Below are positions 1 through 7,546 of a stretch of DNA of 64,000 bases, in pieces; position 1 is the stretch's first letter, and each line of letters starts with the position of its first letter. Both the position numbers and the translations under genes were made by a program. The stretch comes from Ferdinandcohnia sp036962705 (GTDB lineage: Bacteria; Bacillota; Bacilli; Bacillales; Bacillaceae_L), in NCBI RefSeq assembly GCF_036962705.1, contig NZ_JBALOQ010000019.1, forward strand, positions 114,033 to 178,032, read 5' to 3'. Below the pieces are notes generated by a model. That model worked only from the letters and a program-made list of their open reading frames with translations. It was not told the origin of the DNA and did no database searches.

Positions 1-269
1 CACTCCTAAATAATAAATTGCTGAACAAGGTAACGACTAATCTACTATTAACACCTCACGTACATGCTGAGGATGACGAATATTACGGTTATGGCATTTG
101 GATTAGTAAAAGAGAGTCGGAGATTTATAAATATCATGTCATGGGGTACGACCCTGGGGTGAGTTTTGCCTCATCCTATTATCCTGCTTCTGGCATTACC
201 CTTGTCATTCCATCAAATCAGTCATATGGTCCACACGATGTAACTGATGTATTTGAAGAATATATGTAG
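1..269 (+). CDS. C-terminal end of a beta-lactamase-family serine hydrolase (partial)
   Basis: The reading frame is open from the window edge (codons in phase with base 3) to a TAG at 267-269, so this is the last ~89 codons of a longer gene. The tail has the YGYGIW...HVMGYDPGVSF pattern followed by a strand with LVIPSN, which resembles the last beta strands of class C beta-lactamase/penicillin-binding-protein-like esterases, where a glycine-rich HxGxxPG-type segment lines the active site. The SxxK and YxN motifs would lie upstream and cannot be seen. The family call is by pattern only. Confidence 0.6.
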   Translation, partial: LLNNKLLNKVTTNLLLTPHVHAEDDEYYGYGIWISKRESEIYKYHVMGYDPGVSFASSYYPASGITLVIPSNQSYGPHDVTDVFEEYM

Positions 270-270
270 T

Positions 271-308
271 AAAAAATGAGGTCAGGATATAGTCCTGGCC
301 TCATTTTT
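271..308. terminator. Bidirectional rho-independent terminator
   Basis: AATGAGGTCAGGA and TCCTGGCCTCATT form a long stem around a short ATATAG loop, with an A run before and a T run after. It can serve the partial gene on the left and the convergent PepSY gene on the right. Confidence 0.85.
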
Positions 309-322
309 CAAAGAAATAGATA

Positions 323-871
323 TTAGTCTCGGTCATCATCGTAATCGTCATCGTCGTTATCATCACGGTCATCAATTTCTTTTTTCAAAATCGTTCCGTC
401 TACTACGGAAATTTTCATTTCGACTTCTTTACCTTCATACTTCATTTCAATTTCATAGTAGCCGTCATCATCTAATTCGAACTCCACGATTTTACCTGGG
501 GTATCCTTTGTTGCTATAGCCATTGCTTCTTCCTTAGAGATTTTAGCTGAAGTTGCAGCTACTTGAGTAGTAACACGATCGTCGTCATCATCACGATCAT
601 CTTCTACCTTAACGACTTTACCAGTAGTTGCATTAATCCTAACCTCAGCATCGTCATCATGTGCACCTTCAAACTCAACTTTGTAAACAAGCTCTCCATG
701 CTCTCGCTCTAGCTCAACCTCTTCGATTTGCTTCCCTTTTACCTCTTGTGTAGCAATTTCCTGTGCTTTTGAAAATGGGATCTGAGCTTCCTTTGAAAAC
801 GCACCGACCCCAACTGCTCCTCCTAATACAACTGCCCCTACAATTCCTAGTACTACAAGATTTTTCTTCAT
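323..871 (-). CDS. PepSY-domain protein with an acidic Asp-rich tail
   Basis: The start is taken at the ATG of MKKNLVVLG because AAAGGAGG lies 9 nt upstream; an upstream in-frame start has no such site. One N-terminal hydrophobic helix (about residues 4-24) suggests a membrane anchor or signal peptide. Two PepSY-like repeats follow (about residues 30-95 and 105-165), each with the pattern of a short helix, a strand and an 'INATTGKV' or 'VVDGTIL' turn. The last ~15 residues and a linker near the middle are almost pure Asp with a few Arg, which suggests cation binding. It is the last gene behind a two-component system and another PepSY gene, an arrangement like B. subtilis ykoGHI. PepSY domains are thought to modulate peptidases or sensing in the envelope; the role here is inferred from context. 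Confidence 0.75.
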   Translation of the reverse strand: MKKNLVVLGIVGAVVLGGAVGVGAFSKEAQIPFSKAQEIATQEVKGKQIEEVELEREHGELVYKVEFEGAHDDDAEVRINATTGKVVKVEDDRDDDDDRVTTQVAATSAKISKEEAMAIATKDTPGKIVEFELDDDGYYEIEMKYEGKEVEMKISVVDGTILKKEIDDRDDNDDDDYDDDRD

Positions 872-977
872 TTTTGTTTCCTCCTTTATTTGAACTATCT
901 TAATCATAGCCAACGAAAATGAGGAAACTCAGATAATAAAATGAGAATTTGATGAGAATCAAATGAGTTTTTCTAAG

Positions 978-1110
978 AAATCGAATACGCCTTGGCGTAT
1001 TTGCGCCTGATTTTTTTCGAGCAAGCTCGAAAAGATTCCACTGAAAAATTGTGGCATCCGCCAGAGGCTTTAACTTTATTCAGCAAAGGTTTGAATTTCT
1101 GCTGAATTAA
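978..1110. repeat. Dispersed intergenic repeat, copy 1
   Basis: This stretch matches 7547-7735 in order: a perfect ATACGCC-TT-GGCGTAT palindrome followed by TTGCGCC, then a GCTCGAAAA block, then TGAAAAATYGTGGCATCCGC, then TTTATTCAG and a terminal TGAATTA. Between the first two blocks this copy has a TTCGAG-CAAG-CTCGAA hairpin where copy 2 has two other hairpins. It lies between the two PepSY genes. It looks like a small non-coding mobile or structured repeat rather than coding DNA. Confidence 0.75.
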
Positions 1111-1111
1111 G

Positions 1112-1843
1112 TTAGTCTTCCAAAACAATCGTGATGACCTCACCTGAGATTGGATGAATCTGTACGATTTTTTCTTCTCCCTGGTTTGTTTCAATTTCTA
1201 CAAAATAATAATATTGCCCTTCTTCTTCTTCAAATTCAACCTCATCAACAACACCTTCTACATGCTGGAGGGCAAGTTCAATTGCCTGTTGCTCTGTAAT
1301 CTGTTGTATCGTACCTGCTGGAGGCTCTGGTGTAGTCGGCTTTGTTTCAGGAGGGTTCTCTGGCTGCTTCATATTTTGGACAACATCCACAATCTCACCT
1401 GTTGTTGCTTTTAATTTGTAAATTGATTCTGTATTTCCCTCTAGGACAGTTGCATAATAATAGGTTTGTTCTTGTTCGAGTTTCTTTTCAATTGTTTGGA
1501 TTTCACCCGCTTGCTCTTTTGCTAAAATATCCCGAATCTCAGCCTCCGTTTTTTCCTGAGGTTCCTGAGAAATCTTTGTTAAATTCGTAATATCACCTGT
1601 TTTCCGGTGAATGTCAATTTCATAAATGCCTGAATTACTCTTAAATTTAATTTTATAAACGTCGCCTTCTTGACTCACTTCTGCATTTTTTCCGTTGTAC
1701 ATCTTTTCCACGAGGTCAATGGCGTCACTTTCTGACAAAGGCTCTGCAGACGTATACGTTTTTGTTAGCTGCCAAATGACAATTGCTACAAGTAAAATGC
1801 CTCCTACAGCAAAGAGACTATTTCGAAGGGTTCTTTTTCTCAT
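1112..1843 (-). CDS. Membrane-anchored PepSY-domain protein
   Basis: About 243 residues when started at the ATG of MRKRTLRNS, which has GGAG 8 nt upstream; a GTG three codons earlier overlaps that site and is less likely. A single transmembrane helix (about residues 10-30) is followed by PepSY-like segments near 35-90, 100-160 and 180-243, each ending in a 'HRKTGDI', 'ATTGEIV' or 'HPISGEV' turn. A Pro/Thr/Glu-rich linker (about 160-180) separates the last domain. It is transcribed after the histidine kinase with a 290-bp spacer. The pairing with the next PepSY gene and the two-component system suggests an extracytoplasmic stress or metal sensing unit. That function is inferred. Confidence 0.75.
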   Translation of the reverse strand: MRKRTLRNSLFAVGGILLVAIVIWQLTKTYTSAEPLSESDAIDLVEKMYNGKNAEVSQEGDVYKIKFKSNSGIYEIDIHRKTGDITNLTKISQEPQEKTEAEIRDILAKEQAGEIQTIEKKLEQEQTYYYATVLEGNTESIYKLKATTGEIVDVVQNMKQPENPPETKPTTPEPPAGTIQQITEQQAIELALQHVEGVVDEVEFEEEEGQYYYFVEIETNQGEEKIVQIHPISGEVITIVLED

Positions 1844-1852
1844 TGCACTCAC

Positions 1853-2133
1853 TCCATCATTTTCTTTGAGAGGATGTTAAAAAGTCTGGCGAAAATGACA
1901 CATCGAATTTCTTCGGACATTGCTCCGAGAACATCGTGAATAACTAGGCTATGCGCTTGCGTCTACTAGATTATTCTGGAAGTTAATTCCTCAGCGCAAG
2001 GCTGCAAGGATGTTAACTCAAGCAGTTGCCTCGCTCTGGTACTCAAAGCTTCACCGCCTGGTACTCCTCGGTCCTTTTCACCCTCCTGTTTGAACATTCA
2101 TTTGTTTCTACTATACCTGTTTTTTATGAGAAA
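1853..2133. other. Structured intergenic region between the kinase and PepSY genes
   Basis: No convincing ORF. The stretch is richer in G+C than the neighbouring gaps and contains local inverted repeats (for example CTTCGGACATTGCTCCGAG) and two copies of CTGGTACTC. It reads like a dispersed repeat or structured RNA on the transcribed minus strand, but no second copy was found in this window. Confidence 0.4.
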
Positions 2134-3492
2134 TTAATGAGAATCCTCATCGGGAAGTAGAATATTGGCTGTAGTTCCTTCCCCTTCTATGCTATCAAAT
2201 TCGATTTTCGTATGAATTGCATCTGCCAATTCCTTTGCAAGTGAGAGCCCTAATCCATAGCCTCCTGTTTTCCTTGTTCTTGCCTTATCCACCCGGTAAA
2301 AACGGTCAAACACCTTATCAACATCCTCTGCCGGAATTCCTACTCCTTGGTCAATGATTTTAATGCTCGGTCTTTTCCTTTCTCGTCCGAGTACGATAAT
2401 CACAGGTTTTTCACTGTACTTCAGCGCATTTTCCATTAGTATATAAAAAATCTGCTTGAGCTTTTGTTTATCTGTTTTTATAACGATTTCTTCTTCCACA
2501 ATGATCGAAATTTCACGTTTATATGCCTCACGGAAGGATCCCACCGATTCGTCAACAAGTTGTAAAAGAGGTATGGTTTCGATTTGAAGCTTCCACTGCT
2601 CATCATGTTTTGCTAGTAGTAGAAGCTGTTGGGTTAATTCACGCATATGGATGGCCTCAGACTGAATGGCATCCACCGCTTCATGAAAAAGCTTTGAATC
2701 TGCCTGCCCTCTCCGTTTTAAAAGGCTTGCATATGAGTCAATTACAGTTAATGGTGTTTTTAGCTCATGAGACGCATTTGAGACAAAATTCTCCTGCTTC
2801 TCATAGTTCACTTCTAATAAATCCATCATTTCATTGAAGGTTTGACCCATTTCATATAGTTCGTCTTTTGATTCCTTTGATAATTCAATTCGTTTATATT
2901 GTCCGCTCTTCCGAATTTCTCTCATCGTCTGAATCATTGTAGTAATTGGATGAGTAATGACATTACTTAGTAGCCTTGTTGATACTAGAACTGGAATGGT
3001 TGCAATCAATGTGACTGCAAGTAAAACAAGACTTAATGTTTTTAAGTTACTTGCTGTAGCCGAGAGGTTTTCAATCACCTGTAGCTCCGCTACCTCCCCA
3101 TTCAGCCAAATAATTGGGTATGACACAAAAGAATGTGGAACCCCATTAAAATCAATGATTTGTCTTTGTTTTGTTTTATGATAGGTTGTTGGAAAATTCT
3201 CCAAGCCCTGTTGCTCTGGAACGAGTGCCTGTGCTTCTATACTCCCATCCGGCCGTACTACCTGCAGCATGCCGTCAATGGGGAGATATGTACGAAGTAA
3301 TGCCCCAGCAGAAACTGAACCATCTACTTTAGATATGCCGTTCATGGTACGTTCTGCTTCGGCTTCAGTACGATCCAATTCACTGTTAAACATCGTGTGG
3401 CTAAATGTAATATAGGAGGCAATATTGATTAGAACTAGCAAAATGATAAACACAACTGCCGTGAATAAATTGATCTTTTTTCGTAGTTTCAT
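2134..3492 (-). CDS. Sensor histidine kinase (HAMP-HisKA-HATPase_c)
   Basis: 452 residues. Transmembrane helices lie at about 10-32 and 150-172 and flank a ~115-residue extracellular sensor. A HAMP linker (about 172-225) leads to the dimerisation/phosphoacceptor helix with SHELKTPL (phospho-His at about residue 242). The ATPase domain carries the N box (FYILMENALKYS), G1 (DQGVGIP), F box (FDRFYRVD) and G2 (GGYGLGLSLA). The start codon overlaps the stop of the response regulator by ATGA, so the two are translationally coupled. The ArlS/YkoH-like architecture and the two PepSY genes behind it suggest control of envelope functions; the signal is unknown. Confidence 0.93.
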   Translation of the reverse strand: MKLRKKINLFTAVVFIILLVLINIASYITFSHTMFNSELDRTEAEAERTMNGISKVDGSVSAGALLRTYLPIDGMLQVVRPDGSIEAQALVPEQQGLENFPTTYHKTKQRQIIDFNGVPHSFVSYPIIWLNGEVAELQVIENLSATASNLKTLSLVLLAVTLIATIPVLVSTRLLSNVITHPITTMIQTMREIRKSGQYKRIELSKESKDELYEMGQTFNEMMDLLEVNYEKQENFVSNASHELKTPLTVIDSYASLLKRRGQADSKLFHEAVDAIQSEAIHMRELTQQLLLLAKHDEQWKLQIETIPLLQLVDESVGSFREAYKREISIIVEEEIVIKTDKQKLKQIFYILMENALKYSEKPVIIVLGRERKRPSIKIIDQGVGIPAEDVDKVFDRFYRVDKARTRKTGGYGLGLSLAKELADAIHTKIEFDSIEGEGTTANILLPDEDSH

Positions 3493-4205
3493 TTCGATTC
3501 CTTCATTACATACCCAACACCACGTACTGTGTGAATTAAAGGCACGTCATATGGCTTATCCATTTTATTTCGTAAATAGCGAATATACACATCAACTATG
3601 TTTGTGTCTCCGTAATAATCATAGCCCCATACCGCATTTAATAGTTGCTCCCTATTTAACACCTGGCGTGGATGCTTCATTAAATAGGCGAGCAAATCAA
3701 ATTCACGAGGTGTCAATTCAATTGCATCGTTATTTCGTGTCACTTCATAGGTACTTTCATTCAGCTTTAGGTCCCCTATGCTCAACCAGTCATCTACTTG
3801 CTCTTGCTTTGAAGTATCCTGTTTGCTATTGTTGCGAAGTGCTACTCGAATACGCGCTAGCAATTCTTCAATTTGAAAGGGCTTTGTCACATAATCATTT
3901 GCTCCTAAGTCTAGGCCTGATACCTTGTCTTCTACCGAGTCTTTTGCGGTCAAAAGAATGACCGGTGTTGTCGCGTTTATAGCCCGAATTCGCCTTAGAA
4001 CCTCAATTCCGCTAATGCCCGGAAGCATCACATCTAGGAGAACTAAATCCCACGTCTCCTCTTGGAACTTTTCCAAGCCTGAGTTCCCATCGTAGGATTT
4101 TCCAGTTTCATAGCCTTCATATGTTAATTCAAGCTCCAATACCCGTGCAATCTTCTCTTCATCTTCCACAATTAAAATACGTTGTTTCTGCATCTCCGTT
4201 CCCAA
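3489..4205 (-). CDS. OmpR-family response regulator
   Basis: 234-238 residues. The receiver domain has the acidic pair in VEDEEK, the phospho-acceptor Asp in LLDVMLPG (residue 54 counted from the internal ATG) and the Lys of TKPF. The C-terminal winged helix has the typical ELTPREFDLLAYLM and VWGYDYYGDTNIVDVYIRYLR segments. Two starts are possible: a TTG at 4205 directly behind GGGGG, or the ATG at 4193, which gives the usual family N-terminus and is the better guess. It is the first gene of the operon with the kinase. It would bind DNA after phosphorylation, probably also at its own promoter. Confidence 0.93.
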   Translation of the reverse strand: MGTEMQKQRILIVEDEEKIARVLELELTYEGYETGKSYDGNSGLEKFQEETWDLVLLDVMLPGISGIEVLRRIRAINATTPVILLTAKDSVEDKVSGLDLGANDYVTKPFQIEELLARIRVALRNNSKQDTSKQEQVDDWLSIGDLKLNESTYEVTRNNDAIELTPREFDLLAYLMKHPRQVLNREQLLNAVWGYDYYGDTNIVDVYIRYLRNKMDKPYDVPLIHTVRGVGYVMKESK

Positions 4206-4275
4206 CCCCCATTTCTCTATGTATCTACTTATTGGTCTCTATTCACCATTTTACCCCAAAACAGGTATGTCCAAC

Positions 4276-4336
4276 ACAAAAAGAAAAGTACCAATCAACA
4301 AAGGGATTTTCACCTATGTTGACAGGTACTTCTTAA
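4276..4336 (-). terminator. Terminator downstream of the 41-codon gene
   Basis: On the minus strand AAGTACC(TG)TCAACA pairs with TGTTGA(TT)GGTACTT across a ~15-nt loop and is followed by TTCTTTTTG. It separates the small gene from the two-component operon. Confidence 0.6.
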
Positions 4337-4340
4337 GAGT

Positions 4341-4466
4341 TTATTCTTCTTCGAGTTCTTCCTCTTCAGGTCTTGGTCTTCTTCTTCTTCCCCAAAAGAA
4401 ATCCCAGGCATCCTTTCGTTGAACTTCCTGTTCCTCACGGTTTTCCTTTTCTTTGTTATCAGTCAA
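4341..4466 (-). CDS. Small charged protein (41 codons), unrecognised
   Basis: A TTG-started frame of 41 codons that follows GGGGAGGTG with 8-nt spacing, one of the strongest ribosome binding sites in this region. The predicted product is very hydrophilic: a Lys/Glu/Asn/Gln N-terminus, a central aromatic patch WDFFWG, five Arg near RRRRPR and a Glu-rich C-terminus, with no cysteine and no membrane segment. It ends at TAA just before a terminator hairpin, so it looks like a monocistronic unit. I do not recognise the family. The binding site, clean stop and terminator argue that it is real. Confidence 0.6.
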   Translation of the reverse strand: MTDNKEKENREEQEVQRKDAWDFFWGRRRRPRPEEEELEEE

Positions 4467-4623
4467 AACCGACACCTCCCCAATATAATTATCGTTTTTA
4501 TCCTATTCAATGGGTTGGCTATAAGTTTGGGAGTTTGCCTATATGGAATAAAAAATTCATGTAGAATTGTGCGAGTAAACCTTGTATACTGAATATGTAA
4601 AAATTTTGAAGAGGTGATTGAAG

Positions 4624-4827
4624 ATGGCTAAATCAAACGCACGGAAACAGCGAGAGAAGCTTGTTCGTGAAGGAAAGCGAAATCCAGAAAACGGAAGAAG
4701 CCTATTTGCATTAACTGATATGCAAACAAGAATGACAAAAACGAAAAAGGATCACTTATACCGCACCAAACATAAGAACCAATCATTCACAGATGGAAAT
4801 GATGGTTCTTTTTGTTTTTGTGGATGA
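4624..4827 (+). CDS. Small basic Bacillus protein (67 codons)
   Basis: The ATG follows GAGGTGAT with normal spacing. The first ~48 residues are Lys/Arg-rich (AKSNARKQREKLVREGKRNPE..., then TRMTKTKKDHLYRTKHKNQ), a pattern seen in short conserved Bacillus proteins of unknown role. The last ~17 codons run through a terminator hairpin and encode a Cys/Phe tail (SFCFCG) that looks accidental. The original stop may have been lost here. No function is assigned. Confidence 0.65.
   Translation: MAKSNARKQREKLVREGKRNPENGRSLFALTDMQTRMTKTKKDHLYRTKHKNQSFTDGNDGSFCFCG
4774..4814 (+). terminator. Terminator overlapping the end of the small basic gene
   Basis: AGAACCAATCATT pairs with AATGATGGTTCT and is followed by TTTTTG. 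It lies inside the annotated frame, which is unusual. Confidence 0.7.
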
Positions 4828-4848
4828 TTATTTACAAGCGTAGTTTGG

Positions 4849-4930
4849 CATCTATCGATTTTATATTCATTCTATCGGTTTTATTTCAGTTCTATCGATT
4901 TTAATTCGATTCTATCGACTTTAGCCAGTT
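4849..4930. repeat. Four degenerate ~20-bp tandem repeats (TTCTATCGATTTTAATTC type)
   Basis: Four head-to-tail units of about 20 bp share the core TCTATCGRTTTTA: ATCTATCGATTTTATATTC, TTCTATCGGTTTTATTTCAG, TTCTATCGATTTTAATTCGA and TTCTATCGACTTTAGCCAG. They fill the convergent gap between the small gene and the TetR gene. Confidence 0.8.
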
Positions 4931-4933
4931 CCA

Positions 4934-4962
4934 TAAAAAACTGACATCAAATGTCAGCATTA
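4934..4962 (-). terminator. Terminator of the TetR gene
   Basis: On the minus strand CTGACAT-TTG-ATGTCAG is followed directly by six T residues. A related stem (GCTGACA...TGTCAGC) follows the divergent membrane gene at 6194-6227. Confidence 0.75.
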
Positions 4963-5553
4963 TTACTTACATAATAATTGTAAATGATATTCAATCACTG
5001 CCTCTACTCTTTCTGAGGTTATTTTATCTGGGTGCAGGATGCTGTGCATGGCTAATCCATCAATTAAGGCATAGAGTCTTTCAATCTCAAGTTCTTTATC
5101 TAGGTCTGCTTTAGCAAGATCTAAGTGAATGAGTCTCTCAATAATATGAACCATTCCACCTCTTAGTTCCTCATACACTTTTTCACTTAACGGCCGCAAT
5201 CTGGAATCAACAAGTGATTTCGTTGTAAAAGCAAGCCAAACCTCCATTTCTAGTCTAGTATCTTCATTTAATGGTACTAATTCTTTTAACAGATTAAGCA
5301 TAACCTCTAGCGGTGGACCACCGAAATTCATCTGGTTTATCCTTTGATGGACTCGGTCAGATACAAGGTTCATTGTAAACACATAGAGCTCTGATTGTGA
5401 TGAAAAATAATGTCGTAGTGAACCTACTGACATATTCGCCTCCTTTGCAATATTTCTCACTGTTGCTTGCTCCATGCCTTCACGCTTAATAACCCTTAAG
5501 GTTGCTTCCGCTACTTTTTCTCTTCTTTTATCATGATCAACTATTTTTGGCAT
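4963..5553 (-). CDS. TetR-family transcriptional repressor
   Basis: 196 residues. The N-terminal helix-turn-helix (about residues 10-55) has the classic TetR pattern: ATLRVIKREGMEQATVRNIAKEANMSVGSLRHYF. The C-terminal half is an all-helical ligand and dimerisation domain most like the BetI/PksA-type C-terminal domain. It is divergent from a four-helix membrane protein, and a perfect 13-bp inverted repeat lies between the two starts. It very likely represses both genes and is released by an unknown ligand. The ligand cannot be guessed from sequence. Confidence 0.9.
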   Translation of the reverse strand: MPKIVDHDKRREKVAEATLRVIKREGMEQATVRNIAKEANMSVGSLRHYFSSQSELYVFTMNLVSDRVHQRINQMNFGGPPLEVMLNLLKELVPLNEDTRLEMEVWLAFTTKSLVDSRLRPLSEKVYEELRGGMVHIIERLIHLDLAKADLDKELEIERLYALIDGLAMHSILHPDKITSERVEAVIEYHLQLLCK

Positions 5554-5580
5554 ATTTTTATTATACTCGATTGATTTATT

Positions 5581-5621
5581 TAATACAACTGTGTTAAATT
5601 AGTTTTAGCACAGTTGTATTA
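5581..5621. promoter_or_regulatory. Perfect 13-bp inverted repeat, probable TetR operator
   Basis: TAATACAACTGTG at 5581-5593 and CACAGTTGTATTA at 5609-5621 are exact reverse complements with a 15-bp spacer. The site begins 27 bp upstream of the TetR start and ends 20 bp before the membrane protein start, covering both promoters. Confidence 0.85.
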
Positions 5622-5641
5622 ATAAAAAGGGAGATGGATTG

Positions 5642-6193
5642 ATGATTGGTTGGCTTATTGTCGCTTGTGAAATTGGTTTTTGGATATTTGTCATTACAGG
5701 TCTGTTTTTTCGCTATATATTACGCTATAAAAAGGTTGGTGGATTGTTGCTCTTATGTACACCACTGGTGGACTTAGTATTAATAATTGCGACAGTCATT
5801 GATTTAAAAAATGGCTCAACAGCAAATATTTTTCATGGATTGGCGGCTATTTACCTTGGAGTAACCATAGCTTCCGGACATCGTATGATAAAATGGGCAG
5901 ATGAAAGATTTGCGTATCGATTTGCAGGCGGGCCTAAACCCCAAAAGGCTCCTAAATTCGGTGCAGCTCGTGCCAAGCATGAACAAAGTGGTTGGTTCCG
6001 GCATGCCCTTGCCTGGGCAATCGGGGGAATATTATTATTTGCAATGATCTGGTTTGTGGGTGATTCTTCTAAAACAGAAAGTTTAAGTGGTTTATTCAAC
6101 GTTTGGTCGATGGTTCTTTTCATTGATTTTTTAATTAGCTTTAGCTATACAATTTGGCCAAAGAAGGAAAAGATAGAAAGTAAAACATTTTAG
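5642..6193 (+). CDS. Four-helix integral membrane protein, divergent from TetR
   Basis: 183 residues when started at the ATG 8 nt after GGGAG (a TTG one codon earlier is also possible). Hydrophobic helices lie at about 3-24, 33-53, 60-80, 122-142 and possibly 152-170. A basic cytoplasmic-looking loop (about 80-118, rich in Lys, Arg, Gly and Pro) sits between helices 3 and 4. I do not recognise a characterised family; it resembles short membrane proteins of unknown function found in Bacilli. As the only target next to the repressor it may be an exporter accessory or membrane-stress protein, but this is inference. Confidence 0.75.
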   Translation: MIGWLIVACEIGFWIFVITGLFFRYILRYKKVGGLLLLCTPLVDLVLIIATVIDLKNGSTANIFHGLAAIYLGVTIASGHRMIKWADERFAYRFAGGPKPQKAPKFGAARAKHEQSGWFRHALAWAIGGILLFAMIWFVGDSSKTESLSGLFNVWSMVLFIDFLISFSYTIWPKKEKIESKTF

Positions 6194-6227
6194 AAAAAAT
6201 GCTGACACGTTGATGTCAGCATTTTTC
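6194..6227. terminator. Bidirectional terminator
   Basis: AAAATGCTGACA pairs with TGTCAGCATTTTT over a 6-nt loop between two convergent genes. Confidence 0.85.
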
Positions 6228-6234
6228 GTTTCCC

Positions 6235-7461
6235 CTATGATAATATTCGTTTTTCTCCTTCAATTTCCTGGATTGGAGCTATGTTTTGTGAGAATTCCAT
6301 CGTTCCGATATATTCCCCATCCTCATCCCGTATGGCAAAGTATCGGATATACACGTATTTACCTTTTGCTTTGATCCAGAAATCTTCTGTATCTTTTTTT
6401 CCTGCTTTGAAGTCTTCAAGTAATTCTTCAACAACATGAACACTTCTAGGAGGGTGGCAGTTTTGAACCGTTCTCCCAATAACTGCTTTTGTCCTTGCAA
6501 AAATACGCTCTTTTCCTTTGCTGAAATAACGGACGACGTCATCCTTATCGATAAACGTAATATCAACCGGTAAATGATTTAAGAGCAATTCAAGTTGTTT
6601 TAAGGATAAGATACCTGTTTCCATCTTAATAAACCCTTTAGTTGCAATTTGTTCTTCATCCATTACATTTCGCGCAGGTTTCCAATCATCAGGTGAAATC
6701 AAGCAAAATCCGATTTCATCACTCTCATGGGCTATTTTTATCCACTCATCTTCGGTTAAATTATTTAAGGACATTGGGAAAAGAATATTTTCCTCTCGAT
6801 AAATCATTTCATTTATTTGATCAATAAAAAATTGAATAACCTCAACGACAGACTGTTTATCCCCATCGTAATCTGTTAGCATTTTTTTGGCATCTTTGAT
6901 TGCATCCTGAATGAAATCATCGATTTTCCACATCATATTGGTTGGTCCATAAATTCCGTACTTTTCTAAGTAAGGAAAAAGAAGCTGTTCTTTTCTTTCA
7001 TAATGCTTGCCAATATCCAATAAGAGGTTGCAGTCTTCGAGTAACTTCAATCGGTTTTCTTCATGATCATCTTGTTCAAATAACTCTAAGTGTGGCTTGA
7101 TACTATCGTTTACTAGCTTTTCTAGTTCTCTATTTTCAAGCATAAACGTATGAACGGGATGCCCTGGTTGCTCTTCTGGACGGGCAGCCCTGGTTTCTTC
7201 TATTAAGTCCTTAAAAATCTCCCGATGCTGTAAACAAATTTCTGTTGCGTCACCTGCTGGGATGTTCTCTTCTTCCAACAATACATGCTGTAGTCTGGAG
7301 ATTTCTCCTATTGTAATATAACCAACCTTATTTGCTAAATGGGATTTAATCTCTTCTACTGATTTCCCACTATGTAAATCCAAAAAACTTTGTTTTATGA
7401 TGACTTCTCGCTCGAAATCACTCATTTTATTTTTTTCTCTGTTATTAATAAGTTCACTCAC
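6235..7461 (-). CDS. DUF438-hemerythrin-PAS protein
   Basis: About 408 residues from a GTG placed 8 nt after AAAGGAG. The N-terminal ~75 residues match the DUF438 type (SGKSVEEIKSHLANKVGYITIGEISRLQHVLLEE). A hemerythrin-like four-helix segment follows (about 115-270) with HTFMLENREL, HYERKEQLLFPYLEKYGIYGP and EMIYREENILFPM supplying His/Glu iron ligands. A C-terminal PAS domain (about 295-400) has FIDKDDVVRYFSKGKERIF and a NCHPPRS segment. Such proteins probably sense or bind oxygen or NO through the di-iron site. An FNR-like box just upstream suggests induction under oxygen limitation. The molecular role is not established. Confidence 0.85.
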   Translation of the reverse strand: MSELINNREKNKMSDFEREVIIKQSFLDLHSGKSVEEIKSHLANKVGYITIGEISRLQHVLLEEENIPAGDATEICLQHREIFKDLIEETRAARPEEQPGHPVHTFMLENRELEKLVNDSIKPHLELFEQDDHEENRLKLLEDCNLLLDIGKHYERKEQLLFPYLEKYGIYGPTNMMWKIDDFIQDAIKDAKKMLTDYDGDKQSVVEVIQFFIDQINEMIYREENILFPMSLNNLTEDEWIKIAHESDEIGFCLISPDDWKPARNVMDEEQIATKGFIKMETGILSLKQLELLLNHLPVDITFIDKDDVVRYFSKGKERIFARTKAVIGRTVQNCHPPRSVHVVEELLEDFKAGKKDTEDFWIKAKGKYVYIRYFAIRDEDGEYIGTMEFSQNIAPIQEIEGEKRILS

Positions 7462-7524
7462 ACAAAATTCTCCTTTCAAACTATGCTGTTATATTTGAAA
7501 ATAGCATAGTTTAAGGAAAAGTTT

Positions 7525-7540
7525 CGTGATGCGAATCACA
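7525..7540 (-). promoter_or_regulatory. FNR-like box upstream of the DUF438/hemerythrin gene
   Basis: Read on the minus strand the site is TGTGATTCGCATCACG, matching the TGTGA-N6-TCACA consensus of Bacillus FNR with one difference in the last base. Its centre is ~71 bp before the GTG start. A class II (-41.5) position would put the transcription start near 7491, with T/A-rich -10 candidates such as TATTTT at the right place. A further inverted repeat (AACTATGCT/AGCATAGTT, about 7480-7512) lies between the box and the gene. Confidence 0.65.
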
Positions 7541-7546
7541 TCTCAA

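Noticed and set aside
973..1194. Minus-strand frame of 73 codons
   Set aside because: It lies across repeat copy 1 and the 3' end of the PepSY gene in another frame.
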